The position numbers and the translations under genes were made by a program. The notes under the pieces were generated by a model. It searched no databases, was not told the DNA's origin, and saw only the letters and a program-made list of their open reading frames with translations. Of a stretch of 42,360 nt of DNA, positions 1 to 9,083 are shown one piece after another. Each line of letters starts with the position of its first letter. Within the stretch, counting starts at the first letter, position 1. Origin of the DNA: Oleispira sp963933055 (GTDB lineage Bacteria > Pseudomonadota > Gammaproteobacteria > Pseudomonadales > Oceanobacteraceae); contig CAWVSY010000030.1 of the NCBI GenBank assembly GCA_963933055.1, forward strand, positions 1-42,360, given 5' to 3'.

Positions 1-1
1 C

Positions 2-73
2 GATGCTCTGGTAGCCTTTATGGAAACCCTAACCGACGGTTATTCTTTGCCAATACTTGCTGAACAAGATTAA
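2..73 (+). CDS. C-terminal end of a probable c-type cytochrome / di-haem peroxidase (partial)
   Basis: The left window edge cuts this gene. Only the last 23 codons are visible, read in the frame starting at base 2 and ending with TAA. The tail contains ALVAFMETLTDGY, which resembles the conserved C-terminal segment 'DALVAFLxTLTD' found in di-haem cytochrome c peroxidases, MauG-like proteins and other c-type cytochromes, where this helix closes the last haem domain. No haem-binding CXXCH lies in the visible part, so the assignment rests on this tail alone. A hairpin about 110 bases downstream could end its transcript. Confidence 0.4.
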   Translation, partial: DALVAFMETLTDGYSLPILAEQD

Positions 74-180
74 CGCTTCTGAGCTAGAAGAAACAGCCGT
101 TATAAATGGGGAGGTGAGCGCATGACTGTGAGAATAGCGATTGATGGGTTGTTGAGTGCAAGTAAAAATAGACTTCAGTA

Positions 181-203
181 AGTATGCCTCATAGAGGCAT
201 ACT
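181..203. terminator. Hairpin between convergent genes
   Basis: A perfect 10-bp stem, AGTATGCCTC with GAGGCATACT, encloses a 3-base loop. It lies between the rightward partial gene and the leftward lipoprotein gene that ends at 222. Only a weak T-rich tract follows on the plus strand, and TTACTG follows on the minus strand. It probably serves as a modest bidirectional terminator. Confidence 0.45.
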
Positions 204-221
204 AGAATTTTAATCCGTTAA

Positions 222-596
222 CTACTTGCAGTTAATTACTTCTGCATCAATGGTTATAAACCACATTCCATCTTTCTCTGCTAGTGCTTCGATCTCACTT
301 CTATCCAGAGTGATAGAGCACTCGGATGAAACTGATAGCGTTATTTTGTTAAGTCCTTTATCCAGTTCATCACTTTCAAAAGAACTAATCTCGTATCGCC
401 ATGAATTAGAACTTCCGGGTTTCAGCTGAAACTCTAAATTGTCTACTTCATTAGTGGCTGTAATAAATTCACCTTGAAAATCAATGCTTTCTGCTGAGTT
501 GTTATTAATCGTCACGTACTTAACAGAAGCGCAGGCTGTAACTAGAAATGAAGTTGCACATGCAAAAATGAATGGAATTAGTTTATTAATTTTCAT
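222..596 (-). CDS. Small putative outer-membrane or periplasmic lipoprotein, unknown function
   Basis: This 124-aa protein starts with MKINKLIPF, a hydrophobic stretch and the lipobox LVTAC, so it is probably cleaved and lipidated at the Cys near residue 22. The mature part is Ser/Glu-rich with alternating hydrophobic residues, which suggests a small beta domain. Two further cysteines (in SECS and near the C-terminus, INCK) could form a disulphide. I chose the ATG at 594-596 because AAGGGA lies just upstream. A TTG at 618-620 is in frame with its own GGAGG, but it would add eight residues before a normal signal peptide. I do not recognise the family. The gene stands alone, with gene-free DNA upstream. 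Confidence 0.6.
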   Translation of the reverse strand: MKINKLIPFIFACATSFLVTACASVKYVTINNNSAESIDFQGEFITATNEVDNLEFQLKPGSSNSWRYEISSFESDELDKGLNKITLSVSSECSITLDRSEIEALAEKDGMWFITIDAEVINCK

Positions 597-620
597 AGTT
601 CCCTTTATGTGTGAATGCAA

Positions 621-1039
621 TTGATATTCCTCCTTGCAGAAATACTAGCGGATAAGCTAGAAATAAAATACCGCTGTTTCATTCATGATATAGCTAGCAA
701 GTTTGGCAGTGAATAAAGGGCTACAGTAAAAGACTGTAGCAGTCTTAGAGTTAAAGCTAATATTCAGGCTGTTGTGCCTCAAAATAGGGCAAAAAACGTT
801 TCAGCTGAAACGTTTTTATTTAATAAGGAAGAGGTGATGCTTATGCCTCCCCAGTTCAGGGCTGGTGTATTAATCACATTGGCATCTTTCTGTGATTGCT
901 TTACTCGAAGTTGACCAAGATCAAAGCCCTTATTCTTGTCAGGGTATTACTATAGATAAAACTATTGGTTATACTGGATCAACGACGACATGTGTCTACT
1001 TCTTCAATTAAGAGTAGATATAGATGAAAAGGATTTTCT
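621..1039. other. Gene-free stretch with two hairpins
   Basis: No convincing gene was found in these 419 bases. The stretch holds an 8-bp-stem hairpin at 720-740 (GCTACAGT paired with ACTGTAGC, loop AAAAG) and a long perfect palindrome at 792-817, listed separately. A 25-codon reading frame at 837-914 has a plausible ribosome site but no recognisable product. The end of the stretch carries AAGGA, which serves the GTG start at 1040. Confidence 0.6.
792..817. repeat. 26-bp perfect palindrome ending in a T run
   Basis: The sequence AAAAACGTTTCAG is followed at once by its reverse complement, with the centre at AGCT. Each half contains AAACGTTT, itself a palindrome, so the site is nested. A T run on either strand makes a terminator possible, but no gene ends close by. 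The nested layout also fits an operator for a LacI-like or other dimeric regulator. Confidence 0.6.
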
Positions 1040-1855
1040 GTGAAGTACCTGCTATTAAGCCTCTCTCTATGCCTGTGTTGCTATAACGTAAGCGCACTAG
1101 AACAAGACGAATTCCAGTTCCTACTCGATAGTATTAAGCAAAATAAACTCGATATTGTTCAAACCTATCTAGCAGAAGAAAGAGCCACCGCCACCACAGA
1201 TCCTGATTACACCGTTCTATTACTTAACTACAGCTTTAGCAAAGCACGTACTACTCACTTTACGACGGGCTTAGGCGAAGCGAAGGAAGGTGATTACGAA
1301 CTTACCTCGCTAGATGGCAACGATACAAAAGGATATCTTCGTGAAGTCGTCAACTTCGATGAAGTCTCTATTCTTGAATCGTTTCATATTGCTCAAGATA
1401 ATCTCAAGTTCTTCCCTAATCAGCTCGATATCCATTTCGGCATAGCCTCTATTGCCCAAAATATCGGTGAGCATTCTGTTATGGCCGATCAATTAATCAG
1501 CATGCTTAAAACCTCAAAAGAAATCGATAATAAATGGCAGTGGGGAAAAGTCGGTTCTATGGAGGGTGATCCTGAAGAGTTCATGATTCAGGGCTTGTTG
1601 CCGCGTACTGCTATGTTGTTTCGATTGGAATCGGAAGAGGGTGATCGTTTGTTGATTAACGTTTCTGAAACATTGATTCAGTATTATCCGAATAAGGTTT
1701 ATGGCTATGCCAACTTAGGATCGTTGTATGGTGCTAATAAGCGTTATGACGAAGCTCGGAAGTATTATGAGAAAGCTTTGGAAGCTGATCCGGATGATGA
1801 GATTGTAAAAGAAAATTTAGAGCACTTAAATAGGTTGATCGTGAAGGTTAATTAA
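1040..1855 (+). CDS. Secreted tetratricopeptide-repeat protein, unknown function
   Basis: This 271-aa protein has an N-terminal signal peptide (MKYLLLSLSLCLCCYNVSA, cleavage near residue 20) and is probably periplasmic. The C-terminal part, from about residue 215, is a good TPR unit: YANLGSLYGANKRYDEARKY is followed by a KALEADPDD-type turn. The middle has no motif that I recognise. The GTG start is supported by AAGGA seven bases upstream. TPR units mediate protein contacts, so the partner is unknown. It lies 49 bp upstream of the Gabija pair on the same strand and might be co-transcribed, but its export signal argues against a role in a cytoplasmic defence complex. Confidence 0.65.
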   Translation: MKYLLLSLSLCLCCYNVSALEQDEFQFLLDSIKQNKLDIVQTYLAEERATATTDPDYTVLLLNYSFSKARTTHFTTGLGEAKEGDYELTSLDGNDTKGYLREVVNFDEVSILESFHIAQDNLKFFPNQLDIHFGIASIAQNIGEHSVMADQLISMLKTSKEIDNKWQWGKVGSMEGDPEEFMIQGLLPRTAMLFRLESEEGDRLLINVSETLIQYYPNKVYGYANLGSLYGANKRYDEARKYYEKALEADPDDEIVKENLEHLNRLIVKVN

Positions 1856-1904
1856 TTTTACCCATACAGTATTTGATCCCAAAAAAAATCAGTAAAGAGT
1901 ATTT

Positions 1905-3857
1905 ATGAACATTGAGAAGTTAGTAATTAAAAACTTCAGAAGTTTCGGTTCTGCAGTTCAAACTATCAACATAGAATCAGAACTAACTACTTTGATTGGA
2001 GCAAACGGTTCTGGTAAAACGGCTGTAATGCAGGCTTTACAAAGAATGTTTGGAATATCCAACGAGCAACGTGCGATTCGTCGTCAGGATTTTCATATCC
2101 CTTCGTTAGAAGAAGAACCTCTATCTAAACGAACTCTGATGCTTGAAGTTATTGTTGCCTTCCCAGAATTAGACGATGAAGACGGCGATCACTCTGTTGT
2201 TCCCGATTTTTTTCAGCATATGAGCGTGATGGATGAGGGCGGAAAATTAAAGTGCCGTTTGCGACTAGACGCAGAGTGGGACGATGACGGTTCGATAGAT
2301 GGATACATTACAAGTCAGTTCCGTGTTGTTAATACTTGGGGTGAACCTGAAGAAGCTGATTTTAGAAATGTACACCCTGCAGATCGTTCTCGAATCCAAT
2401 TGATTTACGTGCCTGCTACGCGTTGCGCAGCTTCTCAAGTATCAGCATTTCTGAAAGGTCGACTTTGGAAGGCTATTAATTGGTCAGAACAAGTTCGTTC
2501 ATCTTTTGCTGAGAAGGCTATTGAGCTTAATGAGGCCTTTGAGGGTGAAGAAGCGATTAGTACCGTAACCGAAAAGCTCACTGAGCGGTGGCAGGAATTA
2601 CACTCCGCTGGAACGAGTAGTACACCGAAGTTTCGTCCGGTCGACTTACGCTTTGAAGAATTTGTACGTAAAGTTGAGGTGCTTTTACACCCCGATGAAA
2701 GTGGACGAGATCGGAGTATTGATGAGTTAAGTGACGGGCAAAGTTCGTTGTTTCACATTGCCATGACATCAGCCACTCTAGATGTTGAAAGCGAGTTATT
2801 AACCCAGACGGAATGTGACAGTTTTCTAGGTAATGAATTACCATTGCCTTCATTGACAATTTTAGCGCTTGAAGAACCGGAGAATAATCTTGCCCCATAT
2901 TATTTATCTCGAATCATCACTCAGGTAAGTAGTTTATCCAATGGTTTAAGAGCGCAAGCAGTGGTCTCCAGCCACTCGCCTAGTATCCTAGCTAGAATTC
3001 AGCCGACGCAAGTGAGGCATTTCCAGTTAGAGGCAGAATCAAGTAGCACAGTTGTTCGGCAGCTGACTTTACCACCCGATGGGAATGAAGCTGCAAAGTA
3101 TATCCAGCAGGCGGTGAGAGCACATCCAGAATTATATTTTGCTAAAGTAGTAGTTCTCGGAGAAGGGGCTTCGGAAGAAGTGATATTACCTGCTATATCA
3201 GAAGCCATGGGCATACCAATTGATAAATCATTCGTTGCAATGGTTCCCTTAGGAGGCCGTCATGTGAATCACATGTGGCGACTCCTAACAGATCTTAAGA
3301 TTCCGTTTGTTACTTTACTTGATTTGGACTGGGGGCGACATGGTGGTGGCTGGGGTAGGATTAAAAATGCAGTTGCCAAGTTAATTGAGTATGGTGTCCC
3401 GCCAATTAATATATTTAGGGGCCATCTTAATCCATTAGGATATCAACATAACCTTACCGCTTTTGATACCTTGCCTCCTAATGATTTTGATAATTTGCGT
3501 TCTTGGATTAATTGGTTAAGGCAATTTAACGTCTATTTTTCAAGCCCATTAGATATCGATTATTCAATGTTGAATAGCTTTCCTAGTTATTATCAGGTTC
3601 CACCAGATGAAAGTTCTAGAGGGCCTTCATTAAGGGGAGAGCCTAGAAATGCGGTATTGGGTGATGAGGGTTTCCCTGCGTATTACGCTGGTAATTTACC
3701 GGCACTTAGGTGGTACCGATACTTATTCCTTGGGCGCGGAAAGCCAAGTACGCACATTCGGGTGATCGGTTCTATACCTCCAGAACTACTTGCCCAAAGC
3801 GCACCTGAAGAGCTGCGAGCATTAATCCAATCTATTCACACTACCTTACAAGGTTAG
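1905..3857 (+). CDS. gajA: OLD-family ATPase/TOPRIM endonuclease, Gabija GajA-like
   Basis: This 650-aa protein has an ABC-type ATPase half and a TOPRIM nuclease half, the layout of class 2 OLD nucleases. Visible motifs: Walker A GANGSGKT (32-39), signature ELSDGQSSL (274-282), Walker B ILALEEPENNL (319-329) and switch His in VVSSHSP (353-359). TOPRIM follows with LGEGASEE (418-425) and LLDLDWGRHGGG (471-482), which carry the expected Glu and Asp metal ligands. In known Gabija systems GajA nicks DNA, is held back by nucleotides and forms a large complex with GajB. It is about 70 residues longer than the Bacillus cereus GajA I recall. The partner helicase begins 7 bp downstream. No mobile-element gene flanks the pair. 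Confidence 0.85.
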   Translation: MNIEKLVIKNFRSFGSAVQTINIESELTTLIGANGSGKTAVMQALQRMFGISNEQRAIRRQDFHIPSLEEEPLSKRTLMLEVIVAFPELDDEDGDHSVVPDFFQHMSVMDEGGKLKCRLRLDAEWDDDGSIDGYITSQFRVVNTWGEPEEADFRNVHPADRSRIQLIYVPATRCAASQVSAFLKGRLWKAINWSEQVRSSFAEKAIELNEAFEGEEAISTVTEKLTERWQELHSAGTSSTPKFRPVDLRFEEFVRKVEVLLHPDESGRDRSIDELSDGQSSLFHIAMTSATLDVESELLTQTECDSFLGNELPLPSLTILALEEPENNLAPYYLSRIITQVSSLSNGLRAQAVVSSHSPSILARIQPTQVRHFQLEAESSSTVVRQLTLPPDGNEAAKYIQQAVRAHPELYFAKVVVLGEGASEEVILPAISEAMGIPIDKSFVAMVPLGGRHVNHMWRLLTDLKIPFVTLLDLDWGRHGGGWGRIKNAVAKLIEYGVPPINIFRGHLNPLGYQHNLTAFDTLPPNDFDNLRSWINWLRQFNVYFSSPLDIDYSMLNSFPSYYQVPPDESSRGPSLRGEPRNAVLGDEGFPAYYAGNLPALRWYRYLFLGRGKPSTHIRVIGSIPPELLAQSAPEELRALIQSIHTTLQG

Positions 3858-3864
3858 AGACGCA

Positions 3865-5748
3865 GTGAAAATTATCCAACCAGAGAATTGGCGGCCAAAA
3901 GGAATTGACTATCTTGAGCCGAATGCTTGGCTTGCAATAAGGCAAGTAGCTTCCACAAGTATTATTGCTGGCCCCGGAGCTGGGAAGACAGAGTTTTTAG
4001 CGCAAAAGGCTGCGTATTTACTTGAGACAGGCCTATGTCCATCGAACAAGAAAATTTTAGCTATATCATTCAAAACTGACGCTGCAAAAAATCTCGCTGA
4101 TAGAGTAAAAGAGCGTTGCCCAGAAGTGCTAAGTAATCGATTTGTTTCAATGACCTTTGACGCCTTTACCAAAAACATAGTTGATCGTTTCTGCATGGCT
4201 TTACCAGAAAGGTGGAGACCTACAAAAAGCTATGAAATTGCTTATATTCCTTCACGAGAAGAGAAACAATTAATTAATCACTTCAAGACAGAATTTTATA
4301 ATTCGGTAGGTATTTATGCCTTCACCCAAAGGCTTCTATGCATGAATCAATTTGTTGGAAGCGTGAGGTTGGGAAGTGAAACTCTTTCATGGTTAGAGGA
4401 GCGTTATTTAGATTGCTGGTTAAATTCACAATTAACTTCACCAGGTGAAGTGTCAAAAATGTCATTCATGGCGTTAAATCGGCTCGCTGAATATATAATT
4501 CGGACTAATGACCATGTACGCAGAGCTATTAGGGAGGCGTACCCTTATGTTTTTGTAGATGAGTTCCAAGATACTACTTATGCTCAGTATGATTTCCTAT
4601 TGTCAGTTTTTGGTTCCGGTGAAACAACTGTAACGACGGTAGGAGATTACAAACAAAGAATTATGGGCTGGGCAGGAGCTCGAGGTGATGCATTTCATCA
4701 GTTTGAATCCGATTTCTCTGCACAACAATATTCGTTACGACTTAATCATCGGTCCTCACCTGAACTTGTCAGGATACAACACGTTATTGCACAAGCAATT
4801 AACTCTCAAGTGAGTGAAGTGCAAGCAAGTAATCTCAATCGAATATCTGATAACCCAGCATGGATTTATCACAGCCGGAATGAAAATGATGAAGCTAGTT
4901 GCTTGGCTAAATGGATCGCAAACGATATGCGAAGCAGGTCGCTAAAACCAAGGGATTATTCGATTCTGGTACGTCAAACACCTGAAGCTTATGAGCAACC
5001 GCTATCTTCATATTTAACACAATGTGGACTTAGTTTGAGGAATGAAAGTGCAAGAATAGGTAAAACAACTCTTCAAGATTTACTTGCCGAAGATCTGACT
5101 ACTTTATTCTGTAGTCTTTTAAGACTTGGTCTTGGGCAGCGAAATGCACAATTGTGGAGCCAATTGTCAGCAGAAATACAGCTACTGCGTAATGTAAGCC
5201 TAGACGATGAGAAAGCATTGAGAATAGTCGAGAACCGACTATCAGGATTTATTTCTGAGCTAAAAAGTTTGCTAAAACAACCTTTCACATCCGAAAATGC
5301 TGAATTAGTTTTTTTGCAAGTCATAGAGTTCATTAATTTGGATGACCTTGCTAAAACCTATGCTCGTTATTCTACAGGAGGCCTACTTGAAATAAATTTG
5401 GTGGCACTCAAAGAGTTTTTTATGAGCTGCGTAAGAATACAAAGTACTTGGGGAAACTGTTTGGATGAATTTGAAGGTATAAATCATATACCGCTTATGA
5501 CTATCCATAAAAGTAAGGGGCTAGAATTCGACACAACTATTTTTATGGGGATTGATGACAATGCTTGGTGGTCTTATCACCCAGATGATATTGAAGGACT
5601 TTCGACATTCTTTGTCGCATTGTCTCGTGCTAAACAACGAATAATATTTTCTTATTGCGAAGGAAGAGGGCCGAGAAATAAAATCGAATATTTTTATCAA
5701 CTATTATCTTCCGCTGGACTTCAGGAATATACAATTTCGTCGAATTAG
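3865..5748 (+). CDS. gajB: UvrD/Rep-like superfamily 1 helicase, Gabija GajB-like
   Basis: This 627-aa protein carries the SF1A helicase motifs in order: Walker A AGPGAGKT (35-42), motif Ia AISFKTDAAKNLADR (66-80), DEFQD (232-236), GDYKQRIMGWAGA (260-272), LRLNHRSS (291-298), TIHKSKGLEFD (546-556) and VALSRAKQR (584-592). All catalytic positions look intact. Pairing with an OLD-type nuclease defines Gabija, where GajB is thought to act on DNA ends or unwound DNA and activate GajA. It starts at GTG 7 bp after gajA, so translation is probably coupled. At about 630 aa it is longer than the GajB of Bacillus (about 490 aa as I recall). A stand-alone repair helicase is less likely given the neighbour. 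Confidence 0.83.
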   Translation: MKIIQPENWRPKGIDYLEPNAWLAIRQVASTSIIAGPGAGKTEFLAQKAAYLLETGLCPSNKKILAISFKTDAAKNLADRVKERCPEVLSNRFVSMTFDAFTKNIVDRFCMALPERWRPTKSYEIAYIPSREEKQLINHFKTEFYNSVGIYAFTQRLLCMNQFVGSVRLGSETLSWLEERYLDCWLNSQLTSPGEVSKMSFMALNRLAEYIIRTNDHVRRAIREAYPYVFVDEFQDTTYAQYDFLLSVFGSGETTVTTVGDYKQRIMGWAGARGDAFHQFESDFSAQQYSLRLNHRSSPELVRIQHVIAQAINSQVSEVQASNLNRISDNPAWIYHSRNENDEASCLAKWIANDMRSRSLKPRDYSILVRQTPEAYEQPLSSYLTQCGLSLRNESARIGKTTLQDLLAEDLTTLFCSLLRLGLGQRNAQLWSQLSAEIQLLRNVSLDDEKALRIVENRLSGFISELKSLLKQPFTSENAELVFLQVIEFINLDDLAKTYARYSTGGLLEINLVALKEFFMSCVRIQSTWGNCLDEFEGINHIPLMTIHKSKGLEFDTTIFMGIDDNAWWSYHPDDIEGLSTFFVALSRAKQRIIFSYCEGRGPRNKIEYFYQLLSSAGLQEYTISSN

Positions 5749-5844
5749 AATATCATAAAAATGATAAATATACCTTTTGAAAAAATTGGGCTATAGGTCC
5801 GAAATAATTCAACTTGAACATTTTGTTGTTAGATTAGCGCGCAT

Positions 5845-5874
5845 AAAAAACCGCCCAATAGGGCGGTTTTTTAT
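5845..5874. terminator. Bidirectional intrinsic terminator between gajB and valS
   Basis: AAAAAACCGCCC, a four-base loop (AATA) and GGGCGGTTTTTT form a GC-rich stem flanked by A and T runs. It therefore works for both the rightward gajB transcript and the leftward valS transcript, which converge here. Confidence 0.9.
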
Positions 5875-5909
5875 TTCAATCAATAAATCCAACTAAACCA
5901 CTTTAAAAC

Positions 5910-8864
5910 TTAAAGCGCCTTAATCTTCTCTATCTGATCTTTCAACTTAGTGATATCACGAGCAAAGCCAGCAGCTTTCTCTTTTTCTTTATCAATCACA
6001 GCAGCCGGAGCTTTATCAGTAAACCCTGGGTTACCGAGTTTGTTATTCACACGCTCGATTTCTTTATCCAGTTTTTCTACTGACTTAGTTAAACGCGCAA
6101 CTTCTTGATCTTTATCAATGAAGCCAGCCATTGGGATAAGAACTTCCATATCACCGACTAACTGCGTCACTGACATTGGCTCTTCGTCGCCTTCGTTCAT
6201 CCACGTTAGGTTTTCTAACTGAGCAAGCTTCTTCAAGAACGTTTGGTTTTCTTCAGCGCGACGGAAGTCGTCATCGCCGCCGTTCTTGAATAACAAGTCT
6301 AATGGCTTGCTTGGTGGAATGTTCTTCTCACCACGAATATTACGCACGGCGGTAATAACGTCTTGCAGCCATTGAATGTCGGCTTCTGCTTCGGCATCAC
6401 GGAACGCGTCTTGCGCTACTGGGTAAGGCGCTAGCATAATCGTATCACCGTCTTTACCGGCAAGTACTTTCACTTGCTGCCAAATTTCTTCGGTGATGAA
6501 CGGCATGAATGGGTGAGCCAAACGCATGGTCGCTTCTAGTACGCGAACCAAGGTGCCTAACGTTCCACGCTTAGCTTCCTCGCTAGAGTTCTCGTCCCAC
6601 AATACTGGCTTAGACAGTTCTAAGTACCAGCCACAGTATTCGTTCCAGATGAACTCATACAAGGCGTGTGCGGCCAAATCAAAACGATACTGATCTAGGT
6701 GACGGGTTACTTCGGCTTCTACAAACTGTAGGCGTGAAATAATCCAGCGATCGGCTAACGATAGAATCGCTTCTTCGCCATTGGCACCACACGCTGCTTT
6801 CATGGCGTCGGTAATAACAATCTTGGTGCCGTTTTCAGCGGCGGCTTCCACAACGTCTTCGCCCGCAACAGATAGCATCACATAGCGAGAGGCGTTCCAG
6901 ATTTTATTACAGAAGTTACGGTAACCTTCTAAGCGCTTCATGTCCCAGCTGATGTCACGACCCGTCGAGGCCAATGCCGTCAGGGTGAAACGCAATGCGT
7001 CGGTACCGTGAGCAGAAATACCTTCTGGGAATTCTTTCTTAGTACGCTTGCCAATTTTTTCAGCCAATTGTGGCTGCATCATATTGCCCGTACGTTTTTC
7101 TAATAGTTCGTCAATGCCGATGCCATCGATCATGTCGATAGGGTCAAGCACGTTGCCTTTCGACTTCGACATTTTCGCGCCGGTTTCGTCACGGATTAAA
7201 CCAGTAACGTAAACAGTTTTAAACGGTACTTGTGGTTTGCCTTCACCGTCTTTGCAGAAGTGCATGGTCATCATGATCATGCGGGCAACCCAGAAGAAGA
7301 TGATGTCGAAACCGGTAACCAATACATCACTCGGGTGGAAGTCGGCTAAACGCTTAGCCACTTCTGGGTCGTCTAGGTTTGGCCAGCCTAAGGTCGCGAA
7401 CGTCCAAAGGGCTGAAGAGAACCAGGTATCAAGTACGTCGTTATCTTGAGAAAGATTAACCGACGCATCTAAATTGTATTTTTCGCGAACCATGGCTTCG
7501 TTTTGCGCAACGTAAACCTTGCCTTGGTCATCATACCAAGCGGGAATGCGGTGGCCCCACCAAAGCTGACGAGAAATACACCAGTCTTGAATGTTGTTCA
7601 TCCAAGCGAAGTACATGTTCTCGTAGCTCTTAGGTACGAAATTGATGTCGCCATTTTCAACAGCAGAAATCGCAGGCTTCGCCATGGTTTTTGCGTCTAC
7701 GTACCATTGGTCGGTCAGCATTGGCTCGATCACTACACCACCACGGTCGCCATAAGGGATAACCATGTCGTTTTCTACGATTTCTACTAGCAGGCCTGCA
7801 GCTTCAAAATCGGCCACAATTTCTTTACGGGCGGCGAAACGTTCTAAACCACGGTATTTTTCTGGAATGAAGCCAGACAGTTCTTCGTTCACGCTACCAT
7901 CAAAGTTGAAGGTTTGACCTTCTTCACGAATGTCGGCGTTGAACGTTAATACGTTGATCATTGGCAGTTCGTTGCGCTTGCCAACTTCGTAATCGTTAAA
8001 ATCGTGAGCAGGGGTGATTTTCACACAGCCCGTGCCTTTTTCCATATCGGCGTATTCATCGGCGATAATTGGAATGCGACGGCCTACTAACGGCAACATT
8101 ACGTCTTTGCCGACAAGGTGCTGATAACGAGCATCTTCTGGGTTAACGGCGACGCAGGTATCACCTAACATAGTTTCTGGACGAGTTGTTGCAACAACGA
8201 TGTAGTCTTTCTCTACGCCTTCGCTATCGGTATACGTTTGACCATCGGCAAGCGGGTAGCGTAGGTGCCACATCTTCCCTTTAACATCTTTGTTTTCAAC
8301 TTCTAGATCTGAGATCGCGGTGTGTAGCTTTGGATCCCAGTTTACTAGACGCTTACCACGGTAGATTAGGTCGTCTTCATAAAGTTTAACGAAGACTTCT
8401 TCTACGGCTTTGTAGAAACCTGGGTCCATGGTGAAACGTTCTGTTTCCCAATCAACCGAGTTGCCTAGACGACGCATCTGGCTGGTAATGGTGCCGCCAG
8501 ATTCTTCTTTCCATTCCCAAATCTTTTTGGTGAATTCTTCACGGCCTAGTTCGTGGCGATCTGGCTGGCCTTCTTGGGCTAGCTTACGCTCAACAACCAT
8601 TTGCGTGGCGATGCCAGCGTGGTCTGTTCCCACTTGCCATAAGGCTTTTTTGCCTTGCATGCGCTTGTAGCGGGTAAGAGCATCCTGAATGGTATGCTGA
8701 AAAGCATGGCCCATGTGCAATGAACCTGTGACATTCGGTGGTGGGATCATGATGGAATAACCTTCGCCATCTAGTCCATCTTGGTAAGGCTTAAAGTAGC
8801 CTTTTTCTTCCCACGTTTTGTACCATTCTTGTTCAAGTGCCTGAGGCTGATATGTCTTTTCCAT
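5910..8864 (-). CDS. valS: Valyl-tRNA synthetase
   Basis: This 984-aa class I synthetase charges tRNA-Val in the cytoplasm and edits mischarged threonine. The HIGH-type motif is HMGH (50-53) in NVTGSLHMGH, and KMSKS lies at 564-568. The editing-domain signature ATTRPETMLGD (225-235) is intact. The last 70 or so residues form a charged coiled coil (VARLTKSVEKLDKEIERV), as is normal for the family. It is slightly longer than E. coli ValS (951 aa). In many gammaproteobacteria holC lies just upstream; here holC is on the same strand but more than 10 kb away. Transcription ends at the 5845-5874 hairpin. Confidence 0.98.
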   Translation of the reverse strand: MEKTYQPQALEQEWYKTWEEKGYFKPYQDGLDGEGYSIMIPPPNVTGSLHMGHAFQHTIQDALTRYKRMQGKKALWQVGTDHAGIATQMVVERKLAQEGQPDRHELGREEFTKKIWEWKEESGGTITSQMRRLGNSVDWETERFTMDPGFYKAVEEVFVKLYEDDLIYRGKRLVNWDPKLHTAISDLEVENKDVKGKMWHLRYPLADGQTYTDSEGVEKDYIVVATTRPETMLGDTCVAVNPEDARYQHLVGKDVMLPLVGRRIPIIADEYADMEKGTGCVKITPAHDFNDYEVGKRNELPMINVLTFNADIREEGQTFNFDGSVNEELSGFIPEKYRGLERFAARKEIVADFEAAGLLVEIVENDMVIPYGDRGGVVIEPMLTDQWYVDAKTMAKPAISAVENGDINFVPKSYENMYFAWMNNIQDWCISRQLWWGHRIPAWYDDQGKVYVAQNEAMVREKYNLDASVNLSQDNDVLDTWFSSALWTFATLGWPNLDDPEVAKRLADFHPSDVLVTGFDIIFFWVARMIMMTMHFCKDGEGKPQVPFKTVYVTGLIRDETGAKMSKSKGNVLDPIDMIDGIGIDELLEKRTGNMMQPQLAEKIGKRTKKEFPEGISAHGTDALRFTLTALASTGRDISWDMKRLEGYRNFCNKIWNASRYVMLSVAGEDVVEAAAENGTKIVITDAMKAACGANGEEAILSLADRWIISRLQFVEAEVTRHLDQYRFDLAAHALYEFIWNEYCGWYLELSKPVLWDENSSEEAKRGTLGTLVRVLEATMRLAHPFMPFITEEIWQQVKVLAGKDGDTIMLAPYPVAQDAFRDAEAEADIQWLQDVITAVRNIRGEKNIPPSKPLDLLFKNGGDDDFRRAEENQTFLKKLAQLENLTWMNEGDEEPMSVTQLVGDMEVLIPMAGFIDKDQEVARLTKSVEKLDKEIERVNNKLGNPGFTDKAPAAVIDKEKEKAAGFARDITKLKDQIEKIKAL

Positions 8865-8909
8865 AGTCTTTCTTCGGAATGCTCTTTGGATGATCGTAAA
8901 ATGGCGGGA

Positions 8910-8939
8910 ATTATAGCGGAATGAGGCTGAAATTGGCAG
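8910..8939 (-). promoter_or_regulatory. Probable sigma70 promoter of valS
   Basis: On the minus strand, CTGCCA (-35, four of six matches) is followed after 18 bases by a perfect TATAAT (-10, plus-strand 8910-8915). The predicted start is about 40 bases upstream of the valS ATG. No tRNA-like leader or T-box was seen. Confidence 0.5.
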
Positions 8940-9083
8940 AGCTTGAATGATGAAAAGTGTGTCTATCGGAGGCAGATTAGTAACAAAAGTGCTTATCGTT
9001 AAGATAAGTTCTTTTCGTTGTACTTAAGTCCGTTTGCTACTGATAATTGCTATCTGAATATTTGATACGCTAGGAGACCTATT

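Noticed and set aside
122..181. 19-codon reading frame with a strong GGGGAGG ribosome site
   Set aside because: Too short, no recognisable product, and it ends directly against a hairpin. It could be chance.
618..620. TTG as start of the small lipoprotein
   Set aside because: It has a GGAGG upstream, but it adds eight residues before a normal lipoprotein signal peptide that has its own AAGGGA and ATG.
837..914. 25-codon reading frame after AAGGAAGAGGTG, starting MLMPPQFRAG
   Set aside because: A good ribosome site but no recognisable product or partner. It may be a gene remnant; not enough to annotate.
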